This document shows positions 8,790 to 17,322 of a stretch of 64,000 bases of DNA, piece after piece. The DNA lies in assembly GCF_002258315.1 (NCBI RefSeq), contig NZ_NOYD01000001.1:372001-436000 (forward strand), read 5' to 3'. The notes beneath the pieces are model-generated. The model did not search any database. It was not told the origin of the DNA and saw only the letters and a list, made by a program, of their open reading frames with translations. The stretch comes from Rhodococcus sp. 06-462-5 (GTDB lineage Bacteria; Actinomycetota; Actinomycetes; Mycobacteriales; Mycobacteriaceae). A program made the translations under genes and the position numbers. Numbering within the stretch: position 1 is the stretch's first letter; each line of letters begins with the position of its first letter.

Positions 8790-9596
8790 TCAATGTTCTC
8801 GTCCTGGCGCAGGTAGCGCCTCCGCCACACGGGACAAGCCCTTCGCGGAGGCCAGGATCGTCGCCACCTTCTCTCTCAGGGAATCGCCCTCGAAGGTCTC
8901 CGCTCGGCCGCCCACGCTGATCGATGCAACGACCGCGCCGTCTCGTCCGAGGATCGGTGCTCCGACGGCCGCGACGCCGGTGAGGTAGTCCGAGTTGCTC
9001 AGTGCGTATCCCTGCGATCGGATCTGTTCCAGACGCGTCAGCAACTCGTCGGGTGCGGTCGGTGTTCGATCCGTGAACGCAGGGAGGTCTTCGGTGAGCC
9101 AGCGGTCGCGAATCCGAGCGGAGAACGCGAGCATGGCCATCGGGCCCGCGGTGGCGTGATACGGCAGTACCGAACCGATCGAAATACCGGCGACCACAAG
9201 GGGATTGCTCCCTTCGTGGCGATCGATGCAAACGGCTCCCTCGTCCGCAGGAACCATGAGATACGCAGTGTCTCCGAACTTCTCGGCAATCTCCGACAGG
9301 TACGGTTGCGCGGCACCACGGATGTCGAGTTGGGTCAATGCCGACGAGCCGATCTCGAACACGGGCATGGCGATCCGATACGAGCCTTCGGTCGTTCGAT
9401 CCACCCATCCGGCATGGATGAGAGTGGTCATCAGTCTGTGCACGGTCGTCTTGTTCATTCGACTTGCCGTCGTCAGGTCGTTGAGTGTCCACACCGGGTG
9501 CGTCGTATCGAAGTGATCGAGCAGTGTGCAGGCTTTGACGACGGCACCGACGATGTCGCGGCCGGCGTGGGTATCGGACTCGGTGGGAACTTCCAC
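8790..9596 (-). CDS. IclR-family transcriptional regulator
   Basis: 268 aa. The N-terminal winged helix (about residues 15-80; LNDLTTASRMNKTTVHRLM) is followed by the IclR effector-binding domain (about 90-255; GSVLPYHATAGPMAMLAF and AVGAPILGRDGAVVASISVGG). GTG start at 9596 after GGAAGG. It is divergent from the lyase-hydratase-transporter operon and almost certainly regulates it. The ligand is probably an operon substrate or intermediate. Confidence 0.92.
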   Translation of the reverse strand: MEVPTESDTHAGRDIVGAVVKACTLLDHFDTTHPVWTLNDLTTASRMNKTTVHRLMTTLIHAGWVDRTTEGSYRIAMPVFEIGSSALTQLDIRGAAQPYLSEIAEKFGDTAYLMVPADEGAVCIDRHEGSNPLVVAGISIGSVLPYHATAGPMAMLAFSARIRDRWLTEDLPAFTDRTPTAPDELLTRLEQIRSQGYALSNSDYLTGVAAVGAPILGRDGAVVASISVGGRAETFEGDSLREKVATILASAKGLSRVAEALPAPGREH

Positions 9597-9674
9597 GTGT
9601 TGTTCCTTCCGGTCGGGTGAAGCGTCGACGCCATCCTACGAACCGATCGGCACCGGTGAGTCCACCTACCGGTA

Positions 9675-9703
9675 TTGACTTGTGATCCGAGCCACTCTAA
9701 ATT
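9675..9703 (+). promoter_or_regulatory. Promoter of the catabolic operon
   Basis: -35 TTGACT (9675-9680), 17-bp spacer, -10 TAAATT (9698-9703), immediately upstream of the IclR-type palindrome and 36 bp before the lyase start. Confidence 0.6.
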
Positions 9704-9717
9704 CGGAATACGTTCCG
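9704..9717. promoter_or_regulatory. Probable IclR operator
   Basis: Inverted repeat CGGAA-TACG-TTCCG directly downstream of the -10 box, so a bound regulator would block initiation. Its assignment to the adjacent IclR protein is inferred from position and symmetry. Confidence 0.6.
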
Positions 9718-9739
9718 CATTACGAAATGGATGGTGCTC

Positions 9740-10606
9740 ATGACCGCGACACTCAGAGATCTGACCGAGCAGGGCCTGGTGTACGCCCCGGGCGTATGGG
9801 ATGGACTGACGGCGAAGCTCGCCGAACAGGCCGGGTTCTCGGCCCTGTGCGCCTCTGGCTTCGCTGTGTCGGCAGCCCTCGGACTCCCCGACGCCGAGCT
9901 GTACACGATGACCGAGAACCTCCAGGCGGTGCGCACCATCGGAGAGGCGTCCTCGCTCCCGCTGGTGGCGGACATCGATACCGGCTACGGCAACGCCGTC
10001 AACGCGGCCCGGACCGCAGGCCGATTTGCCGCCGCGGGCGTTCAGGGCGTCTTCATGGAAGATCAGCTCTCGCCCAAGAAGTGCCCCATCTGCGTGGGCG
10101 AGCCGGTGGACCTCATCAGCATCGAGGAAGCGTCGGGCAAGATACGGGCGGTGCGGGATTCGCTGCCGGAGCAGGTCCTGATGATCGCGCGCACCGATGC
10201 GCGTGGCGACGACGCGATCCGACGCGCAACTGCATATGTCGACGCCGGTGCCGACATGATCATGCCGGTCACGAAGACCTTCGAGACCGCCGACGAGTGG
10301 GCTCGCTGTCACGACGCCGTGGGCGTCCCGCTGATGGCGACATTGACCGCGTCGACGTGGACCGAGCGCGAGTTCACCCCGGAGGTGTTGCAGCAGATCG
10401 GCGTTCGACTCGCTCTCCTGCCTACTCAGGTGCTGATGGCCGCCACCGGAGCCGCTCGTGAGGCTCTGCGCCGACTCGCAGGCGGCGAAGCCCCGGCCGA
10501 CGTCAGTGCCGACGCGTTGCAGCACCACGAGTTCGTCGATCTCATCGGCTTTCCGGAAGTCGAAGCAGCGCAACGCAAATACCTTCCCGCCGACTCGAAG
10601 GTGTGA
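9740..10606 (+). CDS. ICL/PEP-mutase-family lyase (2-methylisocitrate/dimethylmalate lyase-like)
   Basis: 288 aa TIM-barrel enzyme of the isocitrate lyase/PEP mutase superfamily. Metal and active-site motifs are VADIDTGYGN, FMEDQLSPKKCP (flexible catalytic loop with KKC) and IARTDAR. The family cleaves or rearranges 2-hydroxy diacids: 2-methylisocitrate, 2,3-dimethylmalate, oxaloacetate, phosphonopyruvate. The start at 9740 has GGATGG upstream; 9731 is an in-frame alternative. It is first in an operon with an aconitase-type hydratase. I infer a retro-aldol cleavage of the hydrated product to pyruvate or a 2-oxoacid plus a short acid; the exact substrate is unknown. Confidence 0.88.
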   Translation: MTATLRDLTEQGLVYAPGVWDGLTAKLAEQAGFSALCASGFAVSAALGLPDAELYTMTENLQAVRTIGEASSLPLVADIDTGYGNAVNAARTAGRFAAAGVQGVFMEDQLSPKKCPICVGEPVDLISIEEASGKIRAVRDSLPEQVLMIARTDARGDDAIRRATAYVDAGADMIMPVTKTFETADEWARCHDAVGVPLMATLTASTWTEREFTPEVLQQIGVRLALLPTQVLMAATGAAREALRRLAGGEAPADVSADALQHHEFVDLIGFPEVEAAQRKYLPADSKV

Positions 10607-10611
10607 TCGGT

Positions 10612-11877
10612 ATGAGTTCCGAAGCGCTGACGATGGTCGAGAAGATCCTCGGCCGAACCTGTGATGCCGACGTGGTGCACGCCGGTGAGAATCACGCCGT
10701 TCGGCCTGCTCGGATGATCGCCTACGACTTCCCCGGTTACACCGACGTGATGTTCCGGCAGATGCGCGAGGACTTCGGCATCACCGAACTCGACGACCCG
10801 TCCCGATACGTCGTCTTCATCGACCACATGCTCACCAAGAACAACGCCAAAGAACAAGAGGTGCATCAGGTCACGCGAGATTGGTGCGAGTTCTACGGCA
10901 TCGAACTGCACGAGGGACGTGGCATCGGCCATCAGCTCACCGCCGAACTCGGACTCGCGACGCCCGGAGACTTCCTCGTCCACTTCGACGGGCACATCAG
11001 CGGAATCGGTGCCTTCGGCGCACTCGGATGGGGCATCCGGCGCGATCTGATCGAGGCCTGGGTGACGGGACAGCTCTACGTCGACATCCCGGCCACCACC
11101 CGGTTCGACCTGGTGGGTGAGTTCGGCCCCGGCGTCGACAGTCGCGATCTCGTCCATACGATCATCGACCTGGTCGGTGCGGACGGGTGCGCCCACCAGG
11201 TCATGGAGTTCGGTGGTCCCGGAGCGCGGTCGATGAAGATCGACCACCGCCAAGGTCTGTGCGGGATGGCGATGTTCACCGGAGCGGTCTCGGCGATCTT
11301 CGAACCCGACGAACTGTCGCTCGCGTATGCCCATGACGTTGCCCGGCGGGCGTTCACCCCCGTGCTCCCCGACGAGGATGCCACCTACGCGGCCCGCCAC
11401 ACCATCGACCTGTCGACCGTCGTTCCGCAGGTGGTGCAGCCCGGTTCGGCCCGTGCAGCCAACACGCATACCGCTGCCGATCTGGCCGGAATCCCGATCA
11501 CCAAGGCGTTCATCGGCTCCTGTGCCAGCGGCCGCATCGAGGACCTGCGCGCGGCGGCTCTGGTGCTCGACGGGCGGACCGTCGCGCCCGGCGTCGAGTT
11601 GAACGTCGTTCCGACCTCCCAGAAGGTGCACGATCAAGCCGAAAGCGAAGGGCTGCTGGACATCCTGCGGTCGGCCGGTGCGCACATCGCGGTGTCGAGC
11701 TGCGACTTCTGCTTCGGATATCAGAAGCCCCTCGCGGCCGGCGAGAACTGCATTTCCACCGGGGTGCTCAACATCTCCGGGCGAATGGGCAGCTCCGACG
11801 CCAACATCTACATGGGCTCGCCCTTCACCGTCGCCGCCAGCGCCCTTGCCGGGACGATCGCGCAGGTCGGGTCATGA
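10612..11877 (+). CDS. Aconitase/3-isopropylmalate dehydratase large-subunit homologue
   Basis: 421 aa LeuC-like subunit. It contains FIDHMLTKNN, HEGRGIGHQL, GDSH-equivalent HFDGHISGIGAFG, and [4Fe-4S] cysteines in IGSCASGRIEDL and SSCDFCFG. It probably hydrates or dehydrates a substituted malate/maleate-type acid with the small subunit encoded next. It overlaps the small-subunit start by 4 bp (ATGA). The HFDGHI variant in place of GDSHT, together with the altered small subunit, suggests a substrate other than isopropylmalate or citrate. The arrangement resembles dimethylmaleate hydratase DmdA/DmdB. Confidence 0.88.
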   Translation: MSSEALTMVEKILGRTCDADVVHAGENHAVRPARMIAYDFPGYTDVMFRQMREDFGITELDDPSRYVVFIDHMLTKNNAKEQEVHQVTRDWCEFYGIELHEGRGIGHQLTAELGLATPGDFLVHFDGHISGIGAFGALGWGIRRDLIEAWVTGQLYVDIPATTRFDLVGEFGPGVDSRDLVHTIIDLVGADGCAHQVMEFGGPGARSMKIDHRQGLCGMAMFTGAVSAIFEPDELSLAYAHDVARRAFTPVLPDEDATYAARHTIDLSTVVPQVVQPGSARAANTHTAADLAGIPITKAFIGSCASGRIEDLRAAALVLDGRTVAPGVELNVVPTSQKVHDQAESEGLLDILRSAGAHIAVSSCDFCFGYQKPLAAGENCISTGVLNISGRMGSSDANIYMGSPFTVAASALAGTIAQVGS

Positions 11878-12422
11878 GCGCGTACCCGCCCCCGCCCGAC
11901 GTCATCGACGGTGCGGTCGCGTGGATATTCGGCGACGACTTCGACATCGATCTGGTGGTGGGTGTCGCGAACATCAAGTCCTACGACCCCGATCACCTCA
12001 GGTCGGTCTGCATGGCGGCGTACGACCCGAGCTTCGTCGATCGAGTTCGACCCGGCGACATCATCGTCGGTGGGCGGAATTTCGGCTACGGACATCCGCA
12101 CTATCCGCCGATGGTGGCGCTCCGCAACCTGGGCATCAGTGCCGTTGTGGCGGAATCGTTCTCGCCCGGATTCTGGCGTGGCGAGACCTTCAACGGTATG
12201 CCCCTGATCACCGTTCCCGGCATATCCGACGCGGTGGCCGTCGGTGACGATGTCAGACTCGACTGGCGTCGGGCCGAGGTGTCGAAGCCGGACGGCACCA
12301 CGATCACCGGCCATCCACCGAATGCCCGAACCGTCGCCGTCATCGAAGCAGGCGGTTCGTACGAACTTCTGCTCTCCGAACACCGAAGCAAGCAACCACT
12401 CACAGAAGGATCAGCGCGATGA
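11874..12422 (+). CDS. Aconitase/LeuD-like small subunit
   Basis: 182 aa swivel-domain subunit. It reads FGDDFDIDLVVG then GDIIVGGRNFGYGHPHYPPM, where LeuD proteins have NFGCGSSRE. The replaced SSRE loop normally contacts a substrate carboxylate, so substrate specificity should differ. It is coupled to both neighbours by ATGA overlaps. The last ~40 residues look less conserved. Confidence 0.87.
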   Translation: MSAYPPPPDVIDGAVAWIFGDDFDIDLVVGVANIKSYDPDHLRSVCMAAYDPSFVDRVRPGDIIVGGRNFGYGHPHYPPMVALRNLGISAVVAESFSPGFWRGETFNGMPLITVPGISDAVAVGDDVRLDWRRAEVSKPDGTTITGHPPNARTVAVIEAGGSYELLLSEHRSKQPLTEGSAR

Positions 12423-13738
12423 CGAACACCGACCACTCCCGCGCAGGAGTCGCACCGCCCAAGGCGGACACCACGACCGCGCGCCGAGCTGCGCTGGCCG
12501 GAGGTGTCGGCACGCTCATCGAGTACTACGACTTCGCGGTCTACGGCTTCCTCGCCGTCATCATCGCGCCGCTGTTCTTCCCGTCCACCAGCCCCGGCGT
12601 CTCGATTCTCGCCACCTTGGCCGTGTTCGGCGTCGCCTATGTCGCCCGTCCGCTCGGCGGAATCTTCTTCGGCCGACTCGGAGACCGCAAGGGTCGTCGG
12701 CACGCCCTCGTCATCACCGTGGTGTGCATGGGTGTCGCCTGCGGCATTCTCGGACTGCTTCCCACGCACTCGAGCGTCGGCGTGCTGGCCCCCGTTCTGC
12801 TGGTGATCATCCGGCTCGCTCAGGGATTTTCGGCGGGCGGTGAGATCGGTGGTGCCGCAACCTACATCGCGGAATCGGCACCGCCGAACCGTCGTGGATT
12901 CTTCGGTTCGTTCACGCCGGTGGGATCGACACTCGGCTTCGCCGTCGCCGCAGCCGTCGTCGGGCTCGTTGCTCTGATCACGACCGACGAACAGATGTCG
13001 TCGTGGGGATGGCGCATCCCGTTCCTGCTCGCTCTGCCCCTGGCGTTCGTGTGTCTCCGTGTGCGGCTCAAGCTCGAGGACAGCCCGGAGTTCGAGGAGA
13101 TGGCAGCCAAGAACGAGGTCGCCAAGAGCCCGTTGAGTGACGTGGTGAAGAAGCAACCGTGGTCGGTGCTACGCGTCGTCGGTATCGCGATCGCGATGAA
13201 CGGATCCGGGTACATCGGGCTGACCTACTTCAGCGTGTATCTGATCAACGACCTCGGGTTCTCGAAGGACTCGGTGTACTGGACGTCGGCGGTAGCAATT
13301 GCGTTGGCCTGCGCCACTTTCCCGCTGAGTGGAATGCTGACCGACAGGTTCGGCCGCAAACCGGTGCTGCTGTTCGGCTATGTGGCGTACGTGATCATCG
13401 CGCTGCCGGTGTTCATGATTCTCGGTGCCACGTCGAGCATTGTGATCGTCGGCGTCGTCTACTTCGTCTACATGGTGCTCAACGGTGTGGTGCAGGTCCC
13501 GGCCTTCCCGCTGTTCACCGAACTGTTCCCGCGATCCGTTCGCTACACCGGAGTGTCGTTGGGCTTCAACATCGGAACGATCGCCGCAGGCGGAACTGCA
13601 CCGTACGTTGCGGCACAGTTGGTCGAATCGACCGGCAACGCCATGTCACCGGCGTACTGGGTGATGGGCGTGTGTGCCATCGGTGTTGCGACGGTGCTGA
13701 CCATCAAGGAGACGGGACACAGCAAGCTTCCTGTGTAG
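12419..13738 (+). CDS. MFS transporter, metabolite:H+ symporter (MHS) type
   Basis: 439 aa, about 12 transmembrane helices. MHS-family hallmarks are GTLIEYYDFAVYGFLA in helix 1, GRLGDRKGRRHAL between helices 2 and 3, and RLAQGFSAGGEIGGAATYIAESAPPNRRG. These transporters import dicarboxylates and related organic acids by proton symport. Position as last cistron of the lyase-hydratase operon suggests it takes up the operon's acid substrate. Confidence 0.92.
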   Translation: MTNTDHSRAGVAPPKADTTTARRAALAGGVGTLIEYYDFAVYGFLAVIIAPLFFPSTSPGVSILATLAVFGVAYVARPLGGIFFGRLGDRKGRRHALVITVVCMGVACGILGLLPTHSSVGVLAPVLLVIIRLAQGFSAGGEIGGAATYIAESAPPNRRGFFGSFTPVGSTLGFAVAAAVVGLVALITTDEQMSSWGWRIPFLLALPLAFVCLRVRLKLEDSPEFEEMAAKNEVAKSPLSDVVKKQPWSVLRVVGIAIAMNGSGYIGLTYFSVYLINDLGFSKDSVYWTSAVAIALACATFPLSGMLTDRFGRKPVLLFGYVAYVIIALPVFMILGATSSIVIVGVVYFVYMVLNGVVQVPAFPLFTELFPRSVRYTGVSLGFNIGTIAAGGTAPYVAAQLVESTGNAMSPAYWVMGVCAIGVATVLTIKETGHSKLPV

Positions 13739-13743
13739 CTGGA

Positions 13744-13763
13744 GCTGCTCTGCTGTCAGCAGC
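13744..13763 (+). terminator. Weak hairpin after the catabolic operon
   Basis: GCTGCT, 8-nt loop, AGCAGC directly after the transporter stop codon. There is no U tract, so it is only a possible terminator or mRNA 3' stabiliser. Confidence 0.3.
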
Positions 13764-13819
13764 GATCCCATCAGGCTGGTCGACGGCAGTGCGGACCGGA
13801 TGACCGGCACACTGGGTAC

Positions 13820-14824
13820 ATGAAGCTATTGGTCCTCGGCGGCAGTGAGTTCGTGGGGCGAACTGCCGTCGAACATGCTCTCGATCTGCAGTGGGACGTC
13901 ACGGTACTCAATCGCGGCACGACCCCGTCGGATCCCCGGGTCACGCAACTCCGTGGAGACAGACGCGCGACCGGTGGGCTGAATGCGATTCGAGAAGGTA
14001 ACTGGGACATGGTGTTCGACACCTGGTCGTGGGAGCCGAGCGCCGTCGAGCGGTCGTCGGCGATGCTCGCCGGTCGAGTCGATAGCTACATCTACGTCTC
14101 GAGCCGATCCGTGTACGACGCGCCGGAAGCAGGAGCGAACGAGACCTGGCCGACGGTCCACGGGCCTGGCGAGGACTATGCGCGCTGCAAACTCGGCGGT
14201 GAGCAGGCCGCTGCTGCAGCGTTCGGTGCTCGGGCGCTGCTGGTCCGAGCGGGTCTGATCCTGGGACCCTACGAAAATATCGGCCGACTTCCCTGGTGGC
14301 TGAACAGAATCGGGCAGGAGCGGAGCCTGCGGAGTGACCCGAACAGACGCGCTGGCGATGTGCTCGCGCCCGGTCCCGTCGACCTGACACTGCAACATGT
14401 CGATGCTCGCGATCTCGTTGCCTGGAGTCTGGATGCAGCCACCCGGGGTCTCGGCGGCGCGTACGACGTGGTGAGCCGGCCAGGTCATGCCACGATCGAC
14501 GACGTTCTGCAGGCCTGCATCCAAGCCACCCGCTCCGACGCTCGGCTGTGCTGGGTGGAGCCGGACGTACTCAGCGCTGCAGGCGTGCAGCCGTGGACGG
14601 AGCTCCCGATCTGGATTCCGCCGGGGGCCGACCATGATTCGCTGCACGCATCCGATGTCTCGAAGGCATTCGCTGCAGGGCTCCGGACTCGTCCGATTCA
14701 GGAGACCGTCGCCGACACGTGGATGTGGTTGCAATCGCTGAACGGGCGGACGCCGATGAGGGACGATCGGCCGCCCGTCGGACTCTCGGCCGAGCGTGAG
14801 GCGGCAATTCTGGCGGGGCGGTGA
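13820..14824 (+). CDS. NAD-dependent epimerase/dehydratase-family protein
   Basis: 334 aa extended-SDR fold. The Rossmann start MKLLVLGGSEFVGR, the VSSRSVYDA segment with the likely catalytic Tyr, and GEDYARCKLGGEQA with the family YxxxK spacing are visible. C-terminal substrate domain ends about residue 310. It resembles actinobacterial reductases annotated near isoflavone-reductase or NAD-epimerase proteins. Substrate unknown. Monocistronic by context. Confidence 0.82.
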   Translation: MKLLVLGGSEFVGRTAVEHALDLQWDVTVLNRGTTPSDPRVTQLRGDRRATGGLNAIREGNWDMVFDTWSWEPSAVERSSAMLAGRVDSYIYVSSRSVYDAPEAGANETWPTVHGPGEDYARCKLGGEQAAAAAFGARALLVRAGLILGPYENIGRLPWWLNRIGQERSLRSDPNRRAGDVLAPGPVDLTLQHVDARDLVAWSLDAATRGLGGAYDVVSRPGHATIDDVLQACIQATRSDARLCWVEPDVLSAAGVQPWTELPIWIPPGADHDSLHASDVSKAFAAGLRTRPIQETVADTWMWLQSLNGRTPMRDDRPPVGLSAEREAAILAGR

Positions 14825-14988
14825 ACTCGGCAGACGCGCGCGGAATCGTCGGACGCGTTCGGAATTGCCACAGGATCGGTGTCGAAATCGCGCGCGTATG
14901 ACGAATGCGCGCGCGTTTGCGGGAAAACCGGCCCCGCTACTCCACTATTCGCCACTCTCGACTCGAAGCTAGAGAACGATAGACAACG

Positions 14989-15555
14989 CTACGGGGCGCA
15001 GAGTCGTCGCACCGCGCCCTCGATGATCGACGCCCGGCGCTGGTGTTCGGTGTCGTCGACGGGTCCGCAGTCGCTACCCGGAGCGGTCATCCACGACGAG
15101 GTGATTCCGAAAATCATGGTGAACAGGTCGTCGACGGTGAAGGCGTCGGAGATCAGCCCCTGTTCCTGTGCGGCCGTCATGGCGCGTCGTCGCTCGGCGA
15201 TCACTGCGTGGATGTCGTCCGCACCCGCGACCGCCATGCCGCCCTGAAGTTGCGTCCACAGCAGCAGTCGGTGTTCCTGCGGATTCGCGGCGAGGTGCAG
15301 ATATTCGCGCGCGGCGTATCCCCCGAGATCGTCGACGGTGAACGGAACCGACTCCAGGAAGCGCGCGAATCCGTCTTCCACCACGGCCCGGAACAGAGCT
15401 TCCTTGTCTCCGAAGTACGCGTACAGGCGTTCCTTGCTTGCCTTCGCCGAGACTGCGATGCGATCCACCCGTGCCCCGGCCAGCCCGTGCTCGGAGAACT
15501 CTGTGCGTGCGGCGACGACGATGCGGGCGCGGGTCGCGCTGGCGTCAGGCTTCAT
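14989..15555 (-). CDS. TetR-family repressor of the adjacent exporter
   Basis: 188 aa. The N-terminal HTH reads ARIVVAARTEFSEHGLAGARVDRI then YAYFGDKEALFRAVV, followed by an all-helical ligand domain. Start at 15555 with an AGGGTGG RBS. Divergent from the DHA2 exporter, with a 16-bp palindrome overlapping the exporter promoter. Very likely a repressor relieved by an exporter substrate. Confidence 0.9.
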   Translation of the reverse strand: MKPDASATRARIVVAARTEFSEHGLAGARVDRIAVSAKASKERLYAYFGDKEALFRAVVEDGFARFLESVPFTVDDLGGYAAREYLHLAANPQEHRLLLWTQLQGGMAVAGADDIHAVIAERRRAMTAAQEQGLISDAFTVDDLFTMIFGITSSWMTAPGSDCGPVDDTEHQRRASIIEGAVRRLCAP

Positions 15556-15573
15556 GGCGGCCACCCTACCGCC

Positions 15574-15589
15574 AACCAACTAGTTCGTT
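15574..15589. promoter_or_regulatory. TetR operator
   Basis: AACCAACT-AGTTCGTT, a 16-bp palindrome with a single mismatch and a perfect AACTAGTT core, overlapping the first base of the -35 box of the exporter promoter. Confidence 0.65.
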
Positions 15590-15617
15590 TGACACACGAT
15601 GCCGAGTGGCTTACCTT
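15589..15617 (+). promoter_or_regulatory. Promoter of the DHA2 exporter
   Basis: -35 TTGACA (15589-15594), 17-bp spacer, -10 TACCTT (15612-15617). The start codon is at 15674, giving a leader of about 50 nt. Confidence 0.6.
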
Positions 15618-15673
15618 TTCGATCGGGACATCGTCGTGCCCAGAGAATCAACGAGTACGAGTGGGGTAGCAAC

Positions 15674-17257
15674 ATGTCGCAGGTCTCCGGGCGCGAGTCG
15701 CTCGAAGAGAATCCGAATTACGAGCGCCGATGGCTGGTGCTCTGCATCGTCGCCATCACACAGCTCACGATCGTGCTGGACGGCACCATCGTCAACATCG
15801 CCCTACCGCAGGCGCAGATCGACCTCGGCATCAGCGACACCAGCCGCACCTGGGTGATCACCGCCTATGCGCTGGCGTTCGGTGCGCTGCTGCTGCTCGG
15901 TGGCCGCATCGCGGACTACTGGGGACGCAAGCGGTCGTTCATCGTCGGCATGGCCGGCTTCGCCGTAGCCTCCGCAGTCGGCGGACTTGCCCAAGAGGGC
16001 TGGCAGCTGTTCATCGCCCGCGCCGGCCAGGGTGTCTTCGCCGCACTGCTCGCACCGGCAGCACTGGCCATCCTGACGGTCACGTTCACCGACACCAAGG
16101 AACGCGCCAAGGCATTCGGCGTGTTCGGCGCGATCGCCGGTGGCGGCGCAGCCGTCGGCCTGCTCCTCGGCGGAGTGCTCACCGAGTACGCGAACTGGCG
16201 CTGGTGCCTGCTCGTCAACATCCCGGTCGCCGTGATCGCCATCGCCGCCGCAGTGCCGTTGGTCAAGGAGAGCAAGGCTCACGGAGACACCCGCTACGAC
16301 CTGCCGGGCGCGATCCTCGTCGCACTCGGACTGGCATCGCTGGTCTACGGCTTCACCGAAGCCGAAGACGGCTGGGCGACGGTACCCACCATCTCCTTCA
16401 TCGCACTCGGCCTCGCTCTTCTCGCTGCCTTCGTCGTGGTCGAGTCGAAGTCCGACAACCCGTTGCTTCCGATGAGTGTGCTGCTCGACCGGGACCGCGG
16501 TGCCGCGTACATCGGATCCGCCGTCATCGGTGCCGCACTGCTCGGCGGCACGTTGTACCTCACGTTCTACTTCCAGATCGTGCTCGAGATGAGCCCGGTG
16601 ATCGCCGGCGTCGCGTCGCTGCCCATGACCGGCGGCATCCTGATCACCGCCGCGATTGCCTCGGCGCTCGTGCCGAAGATCGGGCCCAAGCCGCTGATGA
16701 CCGTCGGTCCCGTCGTCTCGGCGATCGGCCTGCTGCTACTGACGCAGATCGGTGTCGACACCTCGTACTGGACGCACGTGCTCCCCGGCGTCGTGCTGCT
16801 CGGACTCGGCCTGGGTCTGCTGATGGTTCCGATGCAGAACGTTGCGCTCATCGGCGTCCCCGATCACGACGCGGGTGCCGCATCCGCGTTGATCAACGCC
16901 ACCCTGCAGGTCGGCGGCGCACTCGGCGCAGCGGTGTTCACCACGGTGTACACCTCGTCCAAGACGTCGTACCTGGCCGACAACCCGGCACCGACTCCGC
17001 CTGCCGGGGTTCCCGCCGAGGCTCTCGCAAGCCAGGAGATCCCGAGCGACGAGGTATTGGCCTCGCTGCCGGAGCCGATCCGCAACTTCGTGCTGGCCAC
17101 CATCGATCACGCCTTCGCAGCCGAGGTATCGGGCTACGCCTGGGCCTTCGGCACCGCCGCAATCCTGGTCGCGTTGGTGTGCCCGGTCGTGCTGGTGCTC
17201 GTCAGGGCCAAGAAGGACGACCTGCCCGTCGGCGACACCCCGGTGCACATCGGATAG
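15674..17257 (+). CDS. DHA2-family MFS drug exporter (EmrB/QacA type)
   Basis: 527 aa with about 14 helices. Motifs are LDGTIVNIALPQAQ in helix 1 (family motif D1), GGRIADYWGRKRSF (motif A) and VFGAIAGGGAAVGLLLGGVL (motif C of antiporters). A soluble insert of about 45 residues lies near residues 440-490. It probably exports hydrophobic compounds by proton antiport under control of the divergent TetR. Confidence 0.92.
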   Translation: MSQVSGRESLEENPNYERRWLVLCIVAITQLTIVLDGTIVNIALPQAQIDLGISDTSRTWVITAYALAFGALLLLGGRIADYWGRKRSFIVGMAGFAVASAVGGLAQEGWQLFIARAGQGVFAALLAPAALAILTVTFTDTKERAKAFGVFGAIAGGGAAVGLLLGGVLTEYANWRWCLLVNIPVAVIAIAAAVPLVKESKAHGDTRYDLPGAILVALGLASLVYGFTEAEDGWATVPTISFIALGLALLAAFVVVESKSDNPLLPMSVLLDRDRGAAYIGSAVIGAALLGGTLYLTFYFQIVLEMSPVIAGVASLPMTGGILITAAIASALVPKIGPKPLMTVGPVVSAIGLLLLTQIGVDTSYWTHVLPGVVLLGLGLGLLMVPMQNVALIGVPDHDAGAASALINATLQVGGALGAAVFTTVYTSSKTSYLADNPAPTPPAGVPAEALASQEIPSDEVLASLPEPIRNFVLATIDHAFAAEVSGYAWAFGTAAILVALVCPVVLVLVRAKKDDLPVGDTPVHIG

Positions 17258-17273
17258 CTCTCGCAGGACACAC

Positions 17274-17304
17274 GCCCCGCTGCTCAGCCGTCGAGCAGCG
17301 GGGC
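17274..17304. terminator. Bidirectional terminator hairpin
   Basis: Perfect 11-bp stem GCCCCGCTGCT / AGCAGCGGGGC with a 9-nt loop, between the convergent exporter and alarmone-synthetase genes. It lacks a U run, as is common for actinobacterial terminators. Confidence 0.65.
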
Positions 17305-17322
17305 TCGTCGTCGTGTGGGTCG

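Noticed and set aside
14879-14925. CG-rich inverted repeat CGCGCGCG...CGCGCGCG
   Set aside because: Simple alternating CG runs after the epimerase gene; could be chance or a weak hairpin, no evidence for a function.
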